Shown here: piece after piece, positions 20,978 to 32,600 of the stretch
How the letters are laid out: the number at the start of each line of letters is the position of its first letter
Numbering within the stretch: the stretch's first letter is position 1
Source: Nemertoderma westbladi
Lineage: Eukaryota; Xenacoelomorpha; Nemertodermatida; Nemertodermatidae
DNA: 64,000 nt
Direction of reading: 5' to 3'
NCBI GenBank assembly: GCA_032718475.1
Contig: JAUCBJ010006791.1
Coordinates: 1-64,000 of the forward strand
Position numbers and translations under genes: made by a program
Notes under the pieces: generated by a model
Seen by the model: the letters and a program-made list of their open reading frames with translations, nothing else
Told to the model about the DNA's origin: nothing
The model's database searches: none

Positions 20978-23900
20978 GTTGGAGTAGTATAAGTAATAGG
21001 TAGTCGCGTGTATTGGGTGCGAAATGTTGGAGTAGTATAAGTAATAGACAGTCGCGTGTATTGGGTGCGAAATGTTGGAGTAGTATAAGTAATAGGCAGT
21101 CGCGTGTATTTGGTGCGAAATGTTGGAGTAGTATAAGTAATAGGTAGTCGCGTGTATTGGGTGCGAAATGTTGGAGTAGTATAAGTAATAGGCAGTCGCG
21201 TGTATTTGGTGCGAAATGTTGGAGTAGTATAAGTAATAGGTAGTCGCGTGTATTGGGTGCGAAATGTTGGAGTAGTTTAAGTAATAGGTAGTCGCGTGTA
21301 TTGGGTGCGAAATGTTGGAGTAGTATAAGTAATAGGCAGTCGCGTGTATTGGGTGCGAAATGTTGGAGTAGTATAAGTAATAGGTAGTCGCGTGTATTTG
21401 GTGCGAAATGTTGGAGTAGTATAAGTAATAGGCAGTCGCGTGTATTTGGTGCGAAATGGTGGAGTAGTATAAGTAATAGGTAGTCGCGTGTATTTGGTGC
21501 GAAATGTTGGGAGTAGTATAAGTAATAGGTAGTCGCGTGTATTTGGTGCGAAATGTTGGAGTAGTATAAGTAATAGGTAGTCGCGTGTATTTGGTGCGAA
21601 ATGTTGGAGTAGTATAAGTAATAGGCAGTCGCGTGTATTGGGTGCGAAATGTTGGAGTAGTTTAAGTAATAGGTAGTCGCGTGTATTTGGTGCGAAATGT
21701 TGGAGTAGTATAAGTAATAGGTAGTCGCGTGTATTGGGTGCGAAATGTTGGAGTAGTTTAAGTAATAGGTAGTCGCGTGTATTTGGTGCGAAATGTTGGA
21801 GTAGTATAAGTAATAGGTAGTCGCGTGTATTGGGTGCGAAATGTTGGAGTAGTTTAAGTAATAGGTAGTCGCGTGTATTTGGTGCGAAATGTTGGAGTAG
21901 TATAAGTAATAGGTAGTCGCGTGTATTGGGTGCGAAATGTTGGAGTAGTATAAGTAATAGGCAGTCGCGTGTATTGGGTGAGAAATGTTGGAGTAGTATA
22001 AGTAATAGGCAGTCGCGTGTATTTGGTGCGAAATGTTGGAGTAGTATAAGTAATAGGTAGTCGCGTGTATTGGGTGCGAAATGTTGGAGTAGTATAAGTA
22101 ATAGGCAGTCGCGTGTATTGGGTGAGAAATGTTGGAGTAGTATAAGTAATAGGCAGTCGCGTGTATTGGGTGAGAAATGTTGGAGTAGTATAAGTAATAG
22201 GCAGTCGCGTGTATTGGGTGAGAAATGTTGGAGTAGTATAAGTAATAGGCAGTCGCGTGTATTGGGTGAGAAATGTTGGAGTAGTATAAGTAATAGGCAG
22301 TCGCGTGTATTGGGTGAGAAATGTTGGAGTAGTATAAGTAATAGGCAGTCGCGTGTATTTGGTGCGAAATGTTGGAGTAGTATAAGTAATAGGTAGTCGC
22401 GTGTATTGGGTGCGAAATGTTGGAGTAGTTTAAGTAATAGGTAGTCGCGTGTATTTGGTGCGAAATGTTGGAGTAGTATAAGTAATAGGTAGTCGCGTGT
22501 ATTGGGTGCGAAATGTTGGAGTAGTTTAAGTAATAGGTAGTCGCGTGTATTTGGTGCGAAATGTTGGAGTAGTATAAGTAATAGGCAGTCGCGTGTATTG
22601 GGTGAGAAATGTTGGAGTAGTATAAGTAATAGGCAGTCGCGTGTATTTGGTGCGAAATGTTGGAGTAGTATAAGTAATAGGTAGTCGCGTGTATTGGGTG
22701 CGAAATGTTGGAGTAGTTTAAGTAATAGGTAGTCGCGTGTATTTGGTGCGAAATGTTGGAGTAGTATAAGTAATAGGTAGTCGCGTGTATTGGGTGCGAA
22801 ATGTTGGAGTAGTTTAAGTAATAGGTAGTCGCGTGTATTTGGTGCGAAATGTTGGAGTAGTATAAGTAATAGGCAGTCGCGTGTATTTGGTGCGAAATGT
22901 TGGAGTAGTATAAGTAATAGGTAGTCGCGTGTATTGGGTGCGAAATGTTGGAGTAGTATAAGTAATAGGCAGTCGCGTGTATTGGGTGAGAAATGTTGGA
23001 GTAGTATAAGTAATAGGCAGTCGCGTGTATTTGGTGCGAAATGTTGGAGTAGTATAAGTAATAGGTAGTCGCGTGTATTGGGTGCGAAATGTTGGAGTAG
23101 TTTAAGTAATAGGTAGTCGCGTGTATTTGGTGCGAAATGTTGGAGTAGTATAAGTAATAGGTAGTCGCGTGTATTGGGTGCGAAATGTTGGAGTAGTATA
23201 AGTAATAGGCAGTCGCGTGTATTGGGTGAGAAATGTTGGAGTAGTATAAGTAATAGGCAGTCGCGTGTATTTGGTGCGAAATGTTGGAGTAGTATAAGTA
23301 ATAGGTAGTCGCGTGTATTGGGTGCGAAATGTTGGAGTAGTTTAAGTAATAGGTAGTCGCGTGTATTTGGTGCGAAATCTTGGAGTAGTATAAGTAATAG
23401 GTAGTCGCGTGTATTGGGTGCGAAATGTTGGAGTAGTTTAAGTAATAGGTAGTCGCGTGTATTTGGTGAGAAATGTTGGAGTAGTATAAGTAATAGGCAG
23501 TCGCGTGTATTGGGTGAGAAATGTTGGAGTAGTATAAGTAATAGGTAGTCGCGTGTATTTGGTGCGAAATGTTGGAGTAGTATAAGTAATAGGCAGTCGC
23601 GTGTATTGGGTGAGAAATGTTGGAGTAGTATAAGTAATAGGTAGTCGCGTGTATTTGGTGCGAAATGTTGGAGTAGTATAAGTAATAGGTAGTCGCGTGT
23701 ATTTGGTGCGAAATGTTGGAGTAGTATAAGTAATAGGTAGTCGCGTGTATTGGGTGCGAAATGTTGGAGTAGTATAAGTAATAGGCAGTCGCGTGTATTT
23801 GGTGCGAAATGTTGGAGTAGTATAAGTAATAGGTAGTCGCGTGTATTTGGTGCGAAATGTTGGAGTAGTATAAGTAATAGGTAGTCGCGTGTATTTGGTG

Positions 23901-25193
23901 CGAAATGTTGGAGTAGTATAAGTAATAGGTAGTCGCGTGTATTGGGTGCGAAATGTTGGAGTAGTTTAAGTAATAGGTAGTCGCGTGTATTTGGTGCGAA
24001 ATGTTGGAGTAGTATAAGTAATAGGTAGTCGCGTGTATTGGGTGCGAAATGTTGGAGTAGTATAAGTAATAGGCAGTCGCGTGTATTTGGTGCGAAATGT
24101 TGGAGTAGTATAAGTAATAGGTAGTCGCGTGTATTTGGTGCGAAATGTTGGAGTAGTATAAGTAATAGGCAGTCGCGTGACTATTTGGTGCGAAATGTTG
24201 GAGTAGTATAAGTAATAGGCAGTCGCGTGTATTTGGTGCGAAATGTTGGAGTAGTATAAGTAATAGGTAGTCGCGTGTATTGGGTGCGAAATGTTGGAGT
24301 AGTATAAGTAATAGGCAGTCGCGTGACTATTTGGTGCGAAATGTTGGAGTAGTATAAGTAATAGGCAGTCGCGTGTATTTGGTGCGAAATGTTGGAGTAG
24401 TATAAGTAATAGGTAGTCGCGTGTATTGGGTGCGAAATGTTGGAGTAGTATAAGTAATAGGCAGTCGCGTGTATTTGGTGCGAAATGTTGGAGTAGTATA
24501 AGTAATAGGCAGTCGCGTGACTATTTGGTGCGAAATGTTGGAGTAGTATAAGTAATAGGTAGTCGCGTGTATTTGGTGCGAAATGTTGGAGTAGTATAAG
24601 TAATAGGCAGTCGCGTGACTATTTGGTGCGAAATGTTGGAGTAGTATAAGTAATAGGTAGTCGCGTGTATTTGGTGCGAAATGTTGGAGTAGTATAAGTA
24701 ATAGGTAGTCGCGTGTATTTGGTGCGAAATGTTGGAGTAGTATAAGTAATAGGTAGTCGCGTGTATTTGGTGCGAAATGTTGGAGTAGTATAAGTAATAG
24801 GCAGTCGCGTGTATTTGGTGCGAAATGTTGGAGTAGTATAAGTAATAGGCAGTCGCGTGACTATTTGGTGCGAAATGTTGGAGTAGTATAAGTAATAGGT
24901 AGTCGCGTGTATTTGGTGCGAAATGTTGGAGTAGTATAAGTAATAGGTAGTCGCGTGTATTTGGTGCGAAATGTTGGAGTAGTATAAGTAATAGGTAGTC
25001 GCGTGTATTTGGTGCGAAATGTTGGAGTAGTATAAGTAATAGGCAGTCGCGTGTATTTGGTGCGAAATGTTGGAGTAGTATAAGTAATAGGCAGTCGCGT
25101 GACTATTTGGTGCGAAATGTTGGAGTAGTATAAGTAATAGGTAGTCGCGTGTATTTGGTGCGAAATGTTGGAGTAGTATAAGTAATAGGCAGT
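20978..25193. repeat. 48-bp satellite array, right arm (about 87 units)
   Basis: This is the same 48-bp unit as the left arm, continuing in phase after the BEL/Pao insertion. It is more diverse: GTGAGAAAT replaces GTGCGAAAT in many units (about 21970-23650), GTAGTTTAAG replaces GTAGTATAAG in alternating units so that 96-bp dimers form, and 50-bp units with an extra AC (gcgtgACtattt) occur near 24180, 24325, 24520, 24618, 24860 and 25102. Spacings between the last three are 242 bp, which is five units. The array ends at 25193, where an LTR begins. Confidence 0.97.
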
Positions 25194-26426
25194 TGTTCGC
25201 GCTTTCAGACCTTTGGCAGTTTAACCCACCAAATTAAGATGTCTTCTAGATATTAAATCTGTTTTTAGTCTATGACAAGTATTTGATTCACTACACTAGT
25301 CGAAACCAATCTGTGCGCGATCATTCACCCGCTGGATATTCCCGGGAGATTGGGTTCGACGGTTTAATTTTATTGCTATGTAAGCCTAATGTATTATTCG
25401 ACTGACAGTATTATATAATCTCTGACAATATTATTCACCTTCGGGAATATTAACAGTTCCTTTAGGACGTGGCGCTTTATCTATATAAACAGAGTTATGA
25501 CTTAAACTACTCACAACGATATGGCTTAATTATAATTCACATATATGGCGCATTCTTTAGGAATTGCTTCTTTAACAGACTCACTCATACACAATGCTGC
25601 ACAATACTGCACACTAATCTGCCAATCTTCACTGATTTTAGTCACATATAAAAGGAACACAGGCTGACTCATGTAGGGTCTATCAAATAACATTAGATTC
25701 ACTTCAAACCACTTTAACATAAGTCACAATCGTTATTGGTAACCTTTCTCTCTTACCTTCGGTATATCAAGAATATTGGGTTTCGGGGTGATTTATCGTT
25801 ATTCCAAATATAATAATTCATCAACCATATTATGAAGAACTGACGGTAAATAGCAGTATAAAATAACTACTGAACACTGATTGTTATGAGTTTGCAATGT
25901 TTCAGCAGTCAGGATGTATGATAAGTTATCAGTAGTCATTAGATGCGTTAAAGGATATATGCCCTTTATAATTAAACCTACTAGTGTACGACTAAAAAGC
26001 AGTACAGCACAAAATACTTCCAAGCCGTTCTTTCTTTGGCTCAAGACTGAATGTAAACACTGCACATAGGCATTGCGTCATTTCTCGGAAATTTTCTGTA
26101 CAAGGAGCCACAAAAACGCTCTCATTGGCTGACTGAACTGAGAGACGCCGTAGAACAAAGGAAATCAACACGTATGAATGTCAGCTGTTAACCGTAGTCA
26201 TAGTAACTACTGTTCAAGAGTAGCTATCACCCTTTTGCGTCACGAATTGCCATAGAATCATAAAATATGCCTTTCACAGTACACATACAGAGGAAATAGG
26301 TCTTAGATCCTCTAAAAACACAGATACAGCAATAATACGGTCTCTTACACTTATTAAATCAACTACGGAGTATTTTAATGTAAAAGATAATAAAAATAAC
26401 GGGGCAATTCAGCAAAGGCTTTTACA
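25194..26426 (-). repeat. 3' LTR of copy B
   Basis: This 1,233-bp repeat is matched by 36980-38217. The two differ at perhaps 3% of sites by eye, with small indels concentrated around 25725-25960. It contains short open frames on both strands with no recognisable motifs. It is older than the 948-bp LTR pair of the intact element. Confidence 0.85.
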
Positions 26427-26504
26427 CCGCTCCCAGAAAATGGGATTTTCAGTCTATAAAATATAAAAATCACAGTTTCTAAAACACAAAGATACTCTAA
26501 ACAG

Positions 26505-26803
26505 TTAGTCTTTCTTGCGCGGACGGCGTTTACGCAGTTTCTTGAGGCTAGCAAGAGTCCTTTTCTCTTTGGGGGGAGCCACTTTACTAGGAGGGCCATA
26601 ACTCCTGGGTGAAGGGTGCAATATGATTGCATTAAAAGGTTTGGGTTTACGGTCGGTGTCTCGTCCATTTCGATATGCTTCTCCTCGAGCTGATTTTCCT
26701 CCGCTTGTCATGGGATACGTTCGTCCAAAACTCTCGCAGAGAATAGGGTTTTCTAAGCTTGATATCTTCTTTGAGATTCGAGGTTTCCCAATCGAACTGA
26801 GAT
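26505..26803 (-). other. Small very basic open frame next to the 3' LTR
   Basis: The ATG-initiated frame 26505-26711 encodes 68 residues ending in a Lys/Arg-rich tail (LKKLRKRRPRKKD). The same frame is open upstream to about 26803, where ttatctcag on the minus strand could be a splice acceptor. The composition suggests a nucleic-acid-binding or nuclear-localising tail. It could be the last exon of an accessory gene of copy B. I do not recognise a family, and coding status is unproven. Confidence 0.35.
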
Positions 26804-27326
26804 AAGGCCAATTCGTTTATCGATTGGACTTACTGTTATAACTTACGTTTATCTGAACAAACGCAGGTTTCCTTTTTGATCTTTATAGAATAGCGTTTAA
26901 CTCGTTTCGTACAACGCTCTCCTTCACCTTGATGAAGGGTTGTATCGCGTTAAACGGGACGACCATACGGTTGGATAGTGATATTAGGTGTCTGCGTCAT
27001 AATCCAGCTAGGTAAGATGGGCGGCTAGCTAGAAATCACTGTCGGAGTGTTACCGATTAATTGTTAGGGTAGCACTAGATCTTGAACAGTGAATACCGTC
27101 CGCGAGGATCCGCGACACCACCAGGATCGCAGGTCTGAGGTCCAACTAAGAAATGAGGAGGTTTGACCGAGTATTCCGGGACTCTGATCGTAGGTTTACT
27201 CTAGGATCGTTAGAGCCGAGTGAGCATAGGTGATACGTCAAACAAGTTTCGCTCGAAACTCCAGTAAATATAACGAACACAACTGTGTTTAACACAACGT
27301 TTCCGTGGATGTTTATGTCTTTCCGT

Positions 27327-28022
27327 TTATTGGCTGGGTCTAGGGCATTTACCGTAATAATACCCAAAAACGTACGTCTTGTAGGGGAAACGCGAGTGAT
27401 CTTTCTCCAGCTTACAATATTCCTCCATCCGTTCGAAGCTGTTCGGTACAACAGGTAGCGGTCGATCGGCGATAAGATACATCATAGGGGAATCGAGCCG
27501 TTTGAGTTCTACCATGCGGTCATGATGTATACCTTGAGGATATCGAGTTTCTAGATTTTGTTGACTGGCAATATTGAGATATGTTTCTATCAGGAATTCC
27601 AGATAATCGTTGAAGTCGCTGCGTTTATCCGGCTCCTCAACGTCTTCTCTTTCGAGTCTGTTTCGAATAGAATTCTCGTGTTCCATTCTTGGTTTATCGT
27701 TCCGCCTCTGCTGGGTAGGATATTTCAATCGTACCATTTCCCTTTTGGTGTCGACATTGTCCGTATCGTGTAAATCGATAGGATGACCAGTAGTTAAGAA
27801 GCCCATATACGTACCATTACGCTGCGTATATCGAGCAGTGAATTTTCTATAGTCCAACTCACGCGTGAGCTGCTCTTGGGACATTGGCGGTTCGATATAA
27901 CGACCATCGTCCTCCGCAGCAGTTGGACTAACGTCGCCGCGTATTAAGCTATCAACAAACGCTTGTAAAAGTAGAGTATATCGCTCCCCGATACCAAGAC
28001 CATCTTCTATCAACTCCGTCAT
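27327..28022 (-). CDS. Hypothetical accessory protein inside copy B
   Basis: The frame from ATG 28020-28022 gives about 231 residues; it is open 26 codons further upstream without an ATG. The product is charged, rich in Glu/Asp/Arg, with no signal peptide or membrane segment. I recognise no domain. It lies on the same strand as gag, between gag-protease and the 3' LTR, where envelope genes sit in some LTR elements, but it does not look like an envelope. A possible acceptor (atatatagcag, just before 28023) and donor (tacg/gtaaat, near 27351) suggest it may be an exon. Joining it to the basic frame downstream does not keep phase. Confidence 0.4.
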   Translation of the reverse strand: MTELIEDGLGIGERYTLLLQAFVDSLIRGDVSPTAAEDDGRYIEPPMSQEQLTRELDYRKFTARYTQRNGTYMGFLTTGHPIDLHDTDNVDTKREMVRLKYPTQQRRNDKPRMEHENSIRNRLEREDVEEPDKRSDFNDYLEFLIETYLNIASQQNLETRYPQGIHHDRMVELKRLDSPMMYLIADRPLPVVPNSFERMEEYCKLEKDHSRFPYKTYVFGYYYGKCPRPSQ

Positions 28023-28100
28023 ATCTGCTATATATGAGTTTATCCATATTATAATGAGTCCACATTTAGGCGAGCGGGCGTCGCTGCCTACCCCAATCAA

Positions 28101-28851
28101 CCCCCGGACAGTACGAGATCCTCAGCGCCGATGTGTCGTCGCCGCTGTACTTTCGCCAACGACGTAGCCGCACAACGACAACGACAACCGGCACAAGTCA
28201 CTCAACTGTCCGTCCCAAAGGCTTAGATGTACTTCAGGTTTTCCTTGGAGAGTTAGGTTACTTTACGATTGCGACTGGCTACTGTAAACACACCTTAGTA
28301 GTAACATTCGCCTATAAGCTCACAAGTACCACACACACAACTTGTCACAAATTACACACACTCGGGTCACTTGTCCGTTAGTCAATGCCTTCCAGAATGT
28401 CACTGTATTATTATGTATCCTTGGATACTAGTAGTGCGCTATTTATTCCCTATGCTATTCAATGGGACAAGCTTTCTATTGTTCGTTTAACTCAATTCTA
28501 ATTCTAGCGTGGTTGTTGCTATGGTGACATTATGCAAAGCTAGCGGTAGAATTAGAGTAATTCCAATGCATACAGATCTGGGATGTTATTTAATAGTATT
28601 CTTTAATAGTCAATGTTCTGTTTTATACATGACTTTATGAATTTTATCGGCTATTGACTATGTTTGGGAGACTTTCGCACACTCATACGCATAATAAGAT
28701 AAATCTCCGCTCCCTTGATCTATTAATTAATGGAATTTTGGGAATGTTATAAATTGCGTAAAAATGGCAATTTATTAAATTCATTAAAAGGCATGAATTT
28801 AAATTTATTCCCTGAAATTTTATTATTTGATAATTAAATTGACATATTTTG
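28101..28851. other. Copy B 3' region, no gene recognised
   Basis: This is noncoding by inspection: no long frame with motif content on either strand, AT-rich after 28390. It forms part of the interior of copy B, downstream of gag-protease. Confidence 0.5.
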
Positions 28852-29180
28852 ATTCTAGAACATGTCTGGGGACACAAGATCCTTAATTCTATGACAATTG
28901 TCTTTTTAAGAATATCGGTAAATGCTACGATATCTTAATTGACTAGAATTGTTGAAGGATCTGAATTTTACAGATTTTGATTTATTAGATTTGTAAATAT
29001 TAAATAATTAATATTTGAGATGGGCACCGATTTATTCCAGAACTTGTCTGGGGACGTTAACCACTGATTCTAGAATTTGTCTTTCAAGTATATCGGTGGG
29101 TGCCGCGATATCTTAATCGACTAGAATTACAGATGGTCAAAGGGTTTAACAGATTTATTTTGCGTTATACGCTACTGTTA
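28852..29180. repeat. Two diverged tandem units of 182 bp
   Basis: A block beginning attctagaacatgtctgggg at 28852 is repeated, diverged, from attccagaacttgtctgggg at 29034. Both contain tatcggt, then gc(c/t)(g/a)cgatatcttaat and gactagaat. The second unit recurs at 54-200 in copy A, so the duplication belongs to the element family. Function unknown; the position suits a 3' regulatory or packaging region, which is inference. Confidence 0.7.
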
Positions 29181-29673
29181 AAGGGACATCACGCTACTAT
29201 ATGTATTATTTAATATACGGTATGAGAGCAATATCGCACGAAGCAATGTCAGTGTGAAGAGGCAAGTCGTTTCCAAGGTCTACCCAGAGCTTGGTTTAGC
29301 CGAGACACGAGGATCTGAACTTTGCATTCCTAATACTCTGCCTACCAATAATACTTAAATATAGTAGTGGCTTTATTGTACTTTAATAAGTACGGACATT
29401 TCATCTTACTGTAGTTACGTATTTATAATATAATACGGACAGTAAGGAAAGAGAAAAATAATTATTTCTTCGCCGTCTCACTAAATATAATATAAGTAAT
29501 TACGTACGTAATAAACACGAATATATTGCACTATTCTACAAAATAATCGCTAAATAATATTCTACTAAATTAAATAAAACGATTATAATAAAATTACATA
29601 GTAATACATACATAAATATAAAAATAATAAAATAATATAAAATAATAGAGTCACACACCCACTCCATATGTTG

Positions 29674-32600
29674 TTACGTTATGGAGTCCCTAGATGTTTG
29701 AAGGATTAGGGAGGTGGTCGTGGGAAGAGAATCTTGCCTTCCACAGTTTCCGGAGAGTCCTCCATTCCCTTCCGATAAACACAAACGACCGACTGGGTGA
29801 TTGAGTCGCTGCATCCTGAATACAATTCCAGGTTTCCTCTTCGTCCTGGAATAGTGACGATAGAAACATCGCTCAAAGTATATGACGGCGTCACAAAGCC
29901 GATTCCAGGAGCTATAGTGGTCCGTCGCTCTCTGCAGGAGAGGTGAGAGTCCCTGCGAGACGTCTGATGTTCCAGAGCTCCAATCGCTCTCTCTGATCTT
30001 CATGAAGGATCCACTCGCGGTGGGGAGGCCCAGATCCACGGCGTCGTCCCTGGCAACATGTAATACCGACAGATCTATCCCGGGTTCAAATAACTCCGAT
30101 CCACCCGTCCGGGTTTCAGGTTCGACTTTCTCCGCTCCCTTGGCTGGTCTAATCTCAGTCGGAGTAAGATGGGGAGGCCATTCATTCTCCTTACTCAGGA
30201 AGTCGGGTTCACCTAACCGGTCTATAGTATCTGTCAGTTCTTGAGGAGTTGCTCCTCTGGAAGCGATGTCCGTTGGATTAAACTTCTTGGGGCAATATCT
30301 CCATTGATCTACATTGGAGCTAAGATTGTCATTATCTGAGGAGTGTGGTGTTCCCTCAGTTGGGTCGTCTCCCTCACTAGTATCATCTTCCCATTCACTC
30401 ACCTGGCAGACGCGATCTTGAAGCAGTCTTTCCCTGAGCGTTCTACGGGAAGGTCCAGTAAGGTACCAACCTACTCTAGTTCTTACCGCATAGGTCTGTA
30501 GTGGCTGCGGTTGAGCAGGCCGTTTCTCTAATGTCTCCAGCGCCTCATGCGCGTTTTGGCCGATGAGTATTTGCACTCCAGGATAATCAGTCTGGAATCG
30601 AGGTATGTTAAGATGTTGGATGCTCTCATCCTCGTCCCAATTATAAAGGTCTGCTTGAGTAGTAGCGAAGTTCTTTATAGCCACCATTTTCACTGACCTG
30701 ATGCTATGTTCTCCTAGTTCGTCCTGGGGGGTGGACAACTCACCTATATAATAGTCGGCAGCTACAGTAGAATTCCAAACCTGCATGATCCCTGACATGT
30801 TGAGCTTAGTTTGGAACTTGGGTTGTCCAGCAAATATATCTTCGGCTAGCTCTTTATCGATGAATGTTCCTGTGCTGCCGGAGTCCAGGAGGGCGTTCAC
30901 TACATAACTCCGTTTAGGTCCGTGCACCCTTACCTGCACCACAGGAAACTCTCGGATTCCTATATTGGAAGTTGGCGCTTTCCAAGATGGTTGTTGATCG
31001 GAAGTAGTTAAGGTAAGGTCGCTGTCTGTGTCTTTCTCATGTACGAGTGCTCGATACACTGCGGTGGTGTTTATTAGGTAACAGGATTCGTTTTGGTCGG
31101 AGAACTCGTCCGTATAGAATCCTTCCATCTCAGATTGATCAGTGTCGTTCACATCACTGAATTGGACATGTAGTTCGGACTCACTTACCTGACTCGGGCT
31201 GTTTCGTTCGAATTCCGTGTGCAACAAGATATGATGATTTGCGCCGCACTTTGCACACCTTGCGTCGGAGTTACAGGTTCGCCGTTGGTGTCCTCGTCTG
31301 AGGCAATTATAACACAACCGCTTATCCCACATGACTTCACGTCTATCCTCGAGTGATTTCCTCAGGAATTTATCACACGCATTTAAACGGTGGGGCCCGT
31401 CGCACAGCACACATTTCGGCTTGATGTTACTTACTTTAACCTGTGCTATGTGGTGCACACTTGTTCTTTCCTCGGGCTTTCTCACCTGAATTCTTTTAGG
31501 AGACGTAGGAAGGGTTTTTTGTACCGGTTCCCTTCTGTCATTGGGTCGAGACTCGGATTTACTTACCTGATCTTTAGGCATTTTATTGACATAATAAGAT
31601 CTGTCAGTGTCTTTCCCGCTGTCCTCTCCTTGAGAAGTTTGGCTTTCACCGTCGTCGGTATAACATACTGGTGTTACCCTTCTCCTAGAAACGGGTTTCT
31701 CACTTACCTTGTTTTCCAATGTCTTCTCTCTGGACTGCCTTAGGAGCTGTAATTTCACTTCTCTATCTAAGAATGACATGAGATCAGTCATGGTAGGGTC
31801 TCGTCGTTGTTGTTCCATCATATATAACACTTTCTTATCCCAGCGTGTACCTACTCCACCCTTGGGCAAAGTAGATGCTAAGGCTCCTACAACCATAGAA
31901 TTCTGGTATTCATGAGACTTACCTAACCAATCTAGTTGTCTACAGATCTCCTGAATCTCATCGGAAAACTCTATAATCCCGCTGCTAAGAAACTTTCGGG
32001 GCGCCATTAATTTCGCATATAAATACCTAGCTATGTTAGTCCTATTACCATACCTGATGTTTAGTGTATCCCAAACTTGTCTTAATCCATCTGGATGTCC
32101 AATAAATTTTAACGCCATTGACTTGGGAGATCCTTCCAAGCACTCGATGAGGAATCTAAGTTTCTCTCCATTAGATAGTACAGAGTTCTGTATGTTATCT
32201 TTGTAATATTCATTAAAAGGTAACCATTTCATCTCATCTCCATTGAACTTGACGATCTCTCCCACCTTCACCGCTTGCCGGGCTTCGGTTCTAGCCATTT
32301 GACGCGTAAAACTTTCTTGGGCCATCGTGTTATTTAATATCGAGTTATCGGTATATAAATTTCTCGGATTATGATCAGTTCTATAGGGAATATCATTATC
32401 AACAGGTCTATAATTACCCTTAATAGGGTTCACTATAGGAGTTTCTACTTCGCTAGCAGTATAAATGCGTGTAGGCTCCACACCTTGCGCATGAGATACT
32501 TCAGACCTAACGGGTTGACACATTGTTACAGAGGGTGGTGGTATACCCTTTTGGGTATTTACTAATTTATCGCGTTCAAGCGCGATACTTTGCTGCACTT

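Noticed and set aside
25469-25720. Short open frames inside the copy B LTRs (also at 37254-37504)
   Set aside because: They are disrupted by an indel between the two LTRs and have no motif; they are LTR sequence.
26505-27351. A two-exon accessory gene joining the 231-codon frame to the basic frame in copy B
   Set aside because: Candidate donor (tacg/gtaaat) and acceptor (ctcag) exist, but joining them changes phase and reaches a stop within about 15 codons. The two frames were kept separate.
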